A DNA stretch of 64,000 nucleotides from Tetrapyrgos nigripes. Lineage: Eukaryota > Basidiomycota > Agaricomycetes > Agaricales > Campanellaceae. A model generated the notes under the pieces. It made no database searches. It was not told the origin of the DNA and worked only from the letters and a program-made list of their open reading frames with translations. Below are positions 58,215 through 64,000 of this stretch, piece after piece; position 1 is the first letter of the stretch, and every line of letters begins with the position of its first letter. The position numbers were made by a program, and so were the translations under genes. The DNA is taken from assembly GCA_013368315.1 (NCBI GenBank), contig JAACJM010000063.1, forward strand, positions 332,118 through 396,117, read 5' to 3'.

Positions 58215-59624
58215 GGTATAGGGAAATCTGCGGGTACCCCATGCGGGTCTGCGGGTGGGCTGCGGGTACCATTAAATATTTGAGTTCAGCATTATATGGC
58301 ATACATACGAGCATTTGTAACATAGTAGAGAGACATAAAAGTGAATATAGAGCTTGTAGATAGACTTCAACGAAGTGTAGTGAAACTCAAATGTACATGG
58401 ATAAGCACAGCCACTCACTCCCATCTGCAGTAGTCTCATTCCTAACTCGAGTATTTCTCTACAAAGCAGCCTAGATATTTTTGCCAAAAGCTTATTGCAT
58501 GCACTAGAGACTATTTCCATTCTCTGCATGCCAATATTCTATGAATTATGTACCCAAATTACCCTTAGACTTGAAATGAAGCCTGCATCAATAAAACTCT
58601 TCGTGGTTCGCAGTGTAAATGCAACATACTCATTCTAATACATCACTGAGTCAATGTTTCAAGTGTTCAACAAAGTAATTTGTTCATCCAATTCTAGAAA
58701 AGTCAAGATCAATGTGAATTCAGCCCAAGGTTTACTAGAATTTATGATAGAAATTTACTTCTACACATTGAGCATGTCAAGGTACTGGCTATTAGTACAG
58801 AAGCTACAGCATTCCTTGTTTTCAAACTGTTAGATGTTGTGTGGATGTTAGTAATGCTCACGAATGGTACCCGCATGGTACCCGCAGTGGCTGTGCACAT
58901 GCGGGTACCCATGCGGGTACCATGCGGGTACCTATGCGGGTACTATGTTTCTTGCCTTGATGTTGTATGAGAGTCCGTTGAAGAGAATGAACGGCTATTT
59001 GCACATACATACTACTGTCCTGGCATGAATGAAAGCTCAGTCTCTCTGACCAAAAAAAATCCAGAAGAAATCCAAAAAAAAAAATAAATAGAAAATGTCA
59101 AATCTGGTGTTAGATTTTTTGGCTGTAATTTGTGACTGAACTGCCTTTCATGCTGGTACACTAACCTGCCTGCTAAAGTAGCATCAACAGCGGGCCGTAT
59201 GATGCTTTTACCAAGCCATTTCTACAAAAAGAATATTCTATGCAACTAAGGCTATGTAACGTTGGATACTCATACTTACAAGCAGTCCCATTTGCAGAGA
59301 AGGGCAAAAGTAAGTGCAGAGTGGGTCAGAAAGTGTCAATGATAGGTGATGCTGAGTCTTGCATATACCACATAAAATCCCATCATTTTTGTATGAATGA
59401 TTTTACCTCAATACCGACAGCGCTTTCTGTTCTTTGTGAAATTGCTACACAACAGACTCTGCATTTTGAAAGGACTATCTACACAATAAAAAGAGCAATT
59501 AGAAGGCTTAATCAACTAAGATTCTACATGATAAGCAAAGGGTAATGGGTACCCGCATCACCCGCATCACCCGCATGTACCCGCTGTGTACCCGCATGGG
59601 GTACCCGCAGATTTCTGATACCCG
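58215..59624. mobile_element. Non-autonomous DNA transposon, 1,410 bp, GCGGGTACC-rich ends
   Basis: The imperfect terminal inverted repeats start GGTATAGGG (left) and CGGGTATCA (right, complement) and share AAATCTGCGGGTACCCC and ATGCGGGT. Each end carries several more GCGGGTACC or GCGGGTGATGC words. A third cluster at 58866-58947 has the words in both orientations around a 20-base centre. No transposase is encoded. The 10-bp duplication (GAATAAGATC) suits Mutator-like elements (8-11 bp) better than hAT (8 bp), but the repeated subterminal words also resemble hAT binding sites, so the superfamily is open. Confidence 0.85.
58866..58947. repeat. Internal GCGGGTACC cluster
   Basis: Two copies of the word in one orientation (GGTACCCGCATGGTACCC) are followed after about 15 bases by four in the other (TGCGGGTACCCATGCGGG and on), so the cluster can fold back on itself. 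It may mark the ends of two elements fused head to head. Confidence 0.75.
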
Positions 59625-61295
59625 GAATAAGATCCAGGGATTACACGGCGTCACTTCACGACATGGAGAATGGGGGTAGGCAGAGGGAACCGAATGTTGG
59701 AACATGCCATGGAAAAGCTCGAGGTTGATGAGAACAGTGCTGATGGAGCGGTTATCGGAGATGGCTTGGGTGTAGGTGAGGTTGGCTTGGGTTTTAAATG
59801 CAGAGATGAGTGGTTCTGTGTAGTGGACGATGGGAACGACGTCGTAGAAGCCCCCGGGGATGCTAGAATGATGAACATGATTTCATTGAGGTTAGTGGAG
59901 ATACTTTGTAGAGCACAGATGTAGTATGATATGGGATCACTCACGTATCGCCAAGGACATTGAGCAGACTTAAGAACTCAGTGAAAGAACCTCCTTCGAC
60001 GAGATTGCTAGAGTTGTTGGGAATCTGAAGGAATGGCTGGAAGACATCGGGAACAGTAGGTCCGTCGTGGAAGAGGATGACTTGCCAGAGGGACTGTAAT
60101 AAAAATCAGGATAGGTAGTTTACCAGCATAACTTTCTCCGAGGCACACACCTGTCCTCCAGTTATCGTGAATCCAGCGTTGAGCTGAGACTTTTTATCCT
60201 TGTTATTAAGACTAAAATCAGCTATGGCCCTGGCGACAGGATCTTCTCCAGCCGAGTCATCGACGTTGTAAACTACGATACCTCCCTGCTAAAATCAGTA
60301 CCGATACCCAGCCCAAACCTTCAGTAACACGCACCCAAACACTAGACAGCGGATACGCTTTCACAGTGAACGAAGTAACGATACCAAAGTTGTTCAATCC
60401 ACCCCTCAATCCAAACATCAGATCCGGGTGAGCCGCATCGGTGACCGTGACAAACGTTCCATTGGGAAGAACAACATCAAGCGAGACGATGTTATCAATT
60501 GCAAGTCCGTATTGATTAGTGATCCAGCTGTAGCCGCCCCCCAAGACAAGACCAACACCTAGAGAGAGGAGACAGGGAGAAAGATCAGTCAATGATTAGT
60601 ATCGCCAGTTTAGACGACGCACCAACACCAGCAGCACGAGCCCCAACAACAGAGACATTAAACTGTTCCAGATACTCGTATATTTCATCAAACGAAAGCC
60701 CAGGACCAAACGTCGCAGTAGAGGCTTCAAGATCGTAAGACACGTCGGTGAAGCCTGACAAGGCGATTTGTACCCCAACAGTCGAGCTGTGTCCCACATT
60801 GTTTGCATGACCGCTACCCTTGACCTATCATGGAAGTAATTCAGCAGACTCTTGGTAAGGTGGTGAACAAGGACGAGCACTCACCGCGAAAGGCGCTCGG
60901 ATATCTTCCCTGCCAACGATCTTAAGCTGTCAAGGGTATACTGGTAAGCTCCTCCTTAATCGTCTTTGATGAGGAACTTACAATTGTGGCAACTTCATTT
61001 GCAGACGTGGGTGCAACACTACAGGTCGAGTTTTGGGAGCTGGTGGGTTCAAAGTGAGCGATTGCCTCTGCGTAAGCGGCCGATCCTGCAAGAGAGTGAC
61101 CGTGAGATAAAGAATCAGAACACCTGAATCATGCTCCGCCGACGGGCGCGTAGCTATACCAGAAGTTGAGCACTGACCTGGAAAAGAGACGTTATCACCA
61201 AGCTCACTTTGAAGTAGAGAGCAAGCTGTATCGGCTGATCCTTGACAATGTGCTACGGCAATGCCGGACAGCACTAGTATAGCAATTTTCATCAT

Positions 61296-62107
61296 CTTCG
61301 TCTGAGTAGAAAAAAAGATAAAAGAAAATTGAGGACCGTAAGCTGGTTTGAGTGGTGATTCGGTTAGTCCTTCATCGATCATCATTTATAGCATCAGAGG
61401 CAGTGTTATTTGCACGGGTGCAGATCTTAGGTGAGTGTTCGCCGACAGGTACGGGTCCACGATTCATACGGAATTTTACCGTGCTAACTTCGCCATAACG
61501 CCTTTGAAAACCGAGGAGCGCGGGCTTCCCTCTACCCTTCATAACTACCCGCTGGACGATACCCGTGCAATTCAGTAAACTCCACCAAACCCAAAGACGG
61601 TGAACTTGGCATGACATAGGGTCTGGAGATGTTTTGTTTCAAGAGTCGCAAGTAAGAATATGTATCTCCCTTGGTCTGAAAGTGTCAATGTAAGTACGCA
61701 CAGTTAAGTACTGTTTGGAGTTGACTCAAATGTCTCTTTGATATCAGCACACTGTTCATGGCATTTCCATAGGCCAGCAGTAGCAGCAACATTATCGCAT
61801 CCCCATAAAAAGTAATTAAATGATATGACACGGGAGCCACTGATGTCTATATCTATTCGTAAATATACTGTCCATCGACAAACTATTCTGTATGCTACTT
61901 TCCATCAGATTGATACATCATATGGTCAATTAGATCCGAGTCTAATGAACTATCTTAGACTCATGTTCCCTCCTTGTGTGACGGATTGTTTCAAATGATG
62001 ATCAAAATCTTAAAATTAAGGTCAGCTCGAGACTGTTAAATACTATGATCACGTTGCTTGATCACAGTTCGAATCTTCTTGTCTTCCCCTACCTGATTTC
62101 CACTACC
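61296..62107. promoter_or_regulatory. Divergent intergenic region
   Basis: This 812-base space separates the oxidase start (minus) from the DUF6534 start (plus) and must hold both promoters. No gene is seen in it. A pyrimidine-rich stretch precedes the DUF6534 ATG. No firm TATA box or transcription-factor site could be assigned. Confidence 0.5.
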
Positions 62108-63819
62108 ATGAGCACACCCGCCCTTCCTACTAACCTAACAGACAGCTATGGTTGCTTGTTGACAGGTGTTTTCTTAAGCTGTGTTCTCTATGGCGTGTCC
62201 TGTTTGCAAACGTAAATTTTGTGTTGACTTCTACCAAGTCCGGTAACGCTGACATTTACATGACAGATTTATTTATGTATCTCGGTATGTGCAATAGGTG
62301 TTTTTTAATCACGGTTCTTAACTGTCTTCCTAGATACTGGAATACGGACCCTTGGAAAAGAAAAAGCCTTGCAAGTTACCTTCCACAGATTCGTTACAAA
62401 TAAATAATCGATAACTATCGCTAAACTAGGTTCTTTTTGTTGGGTGAGTCACTTCTGTGTCTTTCTCAGTCTAACGTTTTAAATGCTTGACAGACTGGTA
62501 GACACCGCCAACCAATGCTTGGTAATCCAGAGTGGTATGTAGACTTGAAGTCAGCCATTCCTATAATTCATGTAACTGCTTAGTGTTCCCTGCATTAATT
62601 CAGAACTATGGCAACCTTGCAGAAGTGGGCGCTATACATCCGTAAGTTGTCTGATCCCAAGACATTTAGCATTTCTAATCAAAACATGTAGGGCTATGAC
62701 TGTAAGAATTGTTTTATTTTATAATCCTAACCTTATTGTGATTAACATGAATTCTACAAGCATCATGCCTGGGTTTCTGTAGGTTTAGAATGCTCCTTAC
62801 ATTGTCTGTTCTGATAAACAGAATAGCAAATAGTAGCATTCTGTGTTCAGTGCTTCTTTATATACCGACTCTGGCTCTGTATGTTTTTCTAACATCACAT
62901 ACGAGGTCTCACCACTTATTTGAATGTTACAGTCAGCAAGAACTGGTTTTTTGCTATTCCAATGGTGATATATCTTCTAGTAATTGGTCACAGTTGCTTA
63001 CACACTCTTTTAGTTCATCATGTCCCTTTACCAACTCAGTAAGCCTATTTATCCACAACCTATGCATGCTACTAATAACTAATTTTTTTCGCTTAATAGT
63101 TGTTGTCATTCGTGAATAATCCGATCTCCTGCCTATAAATTCAATGCTAATGATGTTCTAGCATACAATATCATTCTGTCAGTGTCTTGATCTAATGGTA
63201 ACACCAATTCAGTGATAACCTCTGCGGCATAGTGTTTCTCAAGGAACCTCAAATAACCAAATTGGAGAACGTTGGGCAACCGTATGTCCCCTACTTTATT
63301 TTTCTTGGGCATATAAAGATTACTGTCATTCAGTCCACTATTATGTCACTTCGCGCTGTTAGTGCAGGAGAAGATGTCATTTTGGCTGCCGGTATGGTTG
63401 TCATGGTATTGAAGAATGGCATGACAGAGTACAAAGGGTATTGTACCTATCCTTTATGCTGTTTCAAGTTGCCAGAAATTTTAATTGAAGTGAATTAGGA
63501 CTCGAAAAATGATCTCTCGAATAATCTTTCTCACAGCTAACACTGGATTTTGGACTGCTGCTGTCGCATTTACAGAGGTTGTCCTAGTAAGTGGCATTTC
63601 AGGATTTGATTTACATTCATTGATATCAATAGATTGGTGCATACCGTGGGGACTCCAATTACGGTCATGGAGATGCCTCTTTGCAACATATACGTCAATG
63701 CATTTCTTGCCAACCTCAATGCACGTAGATATGTGCGAGGTGAATGTTATACTGAATGGCAATCTTCACCTTCCCGCATAATTGGTCCTCGTCCCGTTGG
63801 CACCCGTAACAGCTTTTGA
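62108..63819 (+). CDS. DUF6534-type multi-pass membrane protein
   Basis: The start MSTPALPTNLTDSYGCLLTG is typical of these uncharacterised mushroom membrane proteins. It is followed by GVFLSCVLYGVSCLQT, a first helix, then FIYVSRYWNTDPWKRKSLA over two introns (62211-62265 and about 62284-62331), VDTANQCLVIQS (about 62495-62533) and NYGNLAEVGAIHP (about 62605-62640). The middle (62690-63240) is poorly resolved. The C-terminal part returns with LRAVSAGEDVILAAGMVVMV (about 63345-63405), MISRIIFLTANTGFWTAAVAF (63509-63571), and PLCNIYVNAFLANLNARRYV ending at the stop 63819. The expected fold has about seven helices in a membrane; function is unknown. The unresolved middle may mean unrecognised introns or decay. 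Confidence 0.65.
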
Positions 63820-64000
63820 AAACAGCAGGCCGAGTGGTGAACATCTCGAATCCACTGTAGCAGTAAGTGCATATGATGAAGCATAATTCCTGAATTTCTG
63901 AATCTGCTTTCATAGCATCCCGATGGTCAAAATTGAAAACCCTGAAGACCACTGACTACTCTGATTCGATGACCAAGTATCCCAAGGTCTGAAAATTTGT
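63820..64000. other. 3' flank, no gene recognised
   Basis: The end of the window follows the DUF6534 stop codon. No further coding or structural feature is visible in these bases. Confidence 0.4.

Larger units (their letters stand above)
57965..61295 (-). pseudogene. Secreted FAD-linked oxidase (BBE-like), disrupted
   Basis: Eight exons on the minus strand keep frame throughout: 61178-61295, 60982-61085, 60885-60926, 60623-60824, 60335-60558, 60151-60288, 59945-60093, and a last exon from 59862 to 57965 interrupted by an insertion (58215-59624). Without insert and duplication it would encode 484 residues, normal for the berberine-bridge-enzyme-like family. It starts MMKIAILVLSGIAVAHCQG, a signal peptide. 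FAD-domain landmarks are KGSGHANN (the His that links FAD), ATFGPGLSFDEIYEYLEQF, VGLVLGGGYSW, YGLAIDNIVSLDVVLPNGTF, DLMFGLRGGLNNFGIV. The Cys of bicovalent members is absent from ARAAGVGVG, so a single FAD bond is likely. The C-terminus GLTGGWKL is typical. Substrate unknown. The divergent DUF6534 gene starts 812 bases away. With the insertion in place the product would be truncated. Confidence 0.88.

Overview
This window reads as a transposon-rich stretch of a basidiomycete (mushroom-forming Agaricomycetes) nuclear genome. The evidence is short GT-AG introns of about 45-70 bases, a many-exon cytochrome P450, a DUF6534-type membrane protein, a fungal tnp2 (CACTA-superfamily) transposase with the N-terminal zinc cluster usual in basidiomycete copies, and a gag-only LTR element. 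No prokaryotic operon, CRISPR array or rRNA gene is visible. Gene calls come from reading exons by eye, so splice sites are approximate unless a base position is given.

Layout. 1-4.6 kb: no recognisable gene; dispersed repeats and a 112-bp miniature inverted-repeat element. 4.7-6.8 kb (-): a P450 of at least 13 exons. 7-12.8 kb: TTAAGG-rich repeats, an inverted repeat, a 638-bp CACTA-like element nested in an older repeat, a 164-bp TA-flanked MITE inside an unidentified gene, and the first copy of a 670-bp dispersed repeat (here called RB). 13.1-16.8 kb (-): tnp2 transposase. 18.6-23 kb: two convergent unidentified genes, probably passengers of the same kind of element. 23.3-24.3 kb: a tRNA-like sequence and a 150-bp satellite. 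25.7-27.1 kb (-): a WD40-repeat gene. 27.4-31.6 kb (+): unidentified coiled-coil and low-complexity genes. 31.7-35.1 kb: two direct RB copies. 35.1-45.3 kb (+): a row of host-gene fragments (two-BTB/IBtk-like protein, glutathione synthetase, GH131-like glucanase), the last one split by a 5.6-kb LTR element with a 5-bp target duplication. 45.7-47.4 kb: a TA-flanked element with terminal inverted repeats of about 500 bp. 48-50 kb: remnants of a membrane-protein gene and another dispersed repeat. 51.3-52.2 kb: a truncated hAT element. 53-56.3 kb: a minisatellite and a decayed DDE-integrase transposase gene. 56.7-57.2 kb: a fold-back MITE. 58-61.3 kb (-): a secreted FAD-linked oxidase (berberine-bridge-like) whose last exon is cut by a 1,410-bp element flanked by a 10-bp duplication. 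62.1-63.8 kb (+): a DUF6534 membrane-protein gene.

The plausible host genes are therefore the P450, the WD40 gene, the FAD oxidase (now disrupted) and the DUF6534 gene. The oxidase and the DUF6534 gene are divergent and share an 0.8-kb intergenic region. Nearly everything else is mobile DNA or decayed copies. Several independent nonsense codons are TGA where the family or context expects Arg (CGA), which fits CpG deamination of methylated repeats.
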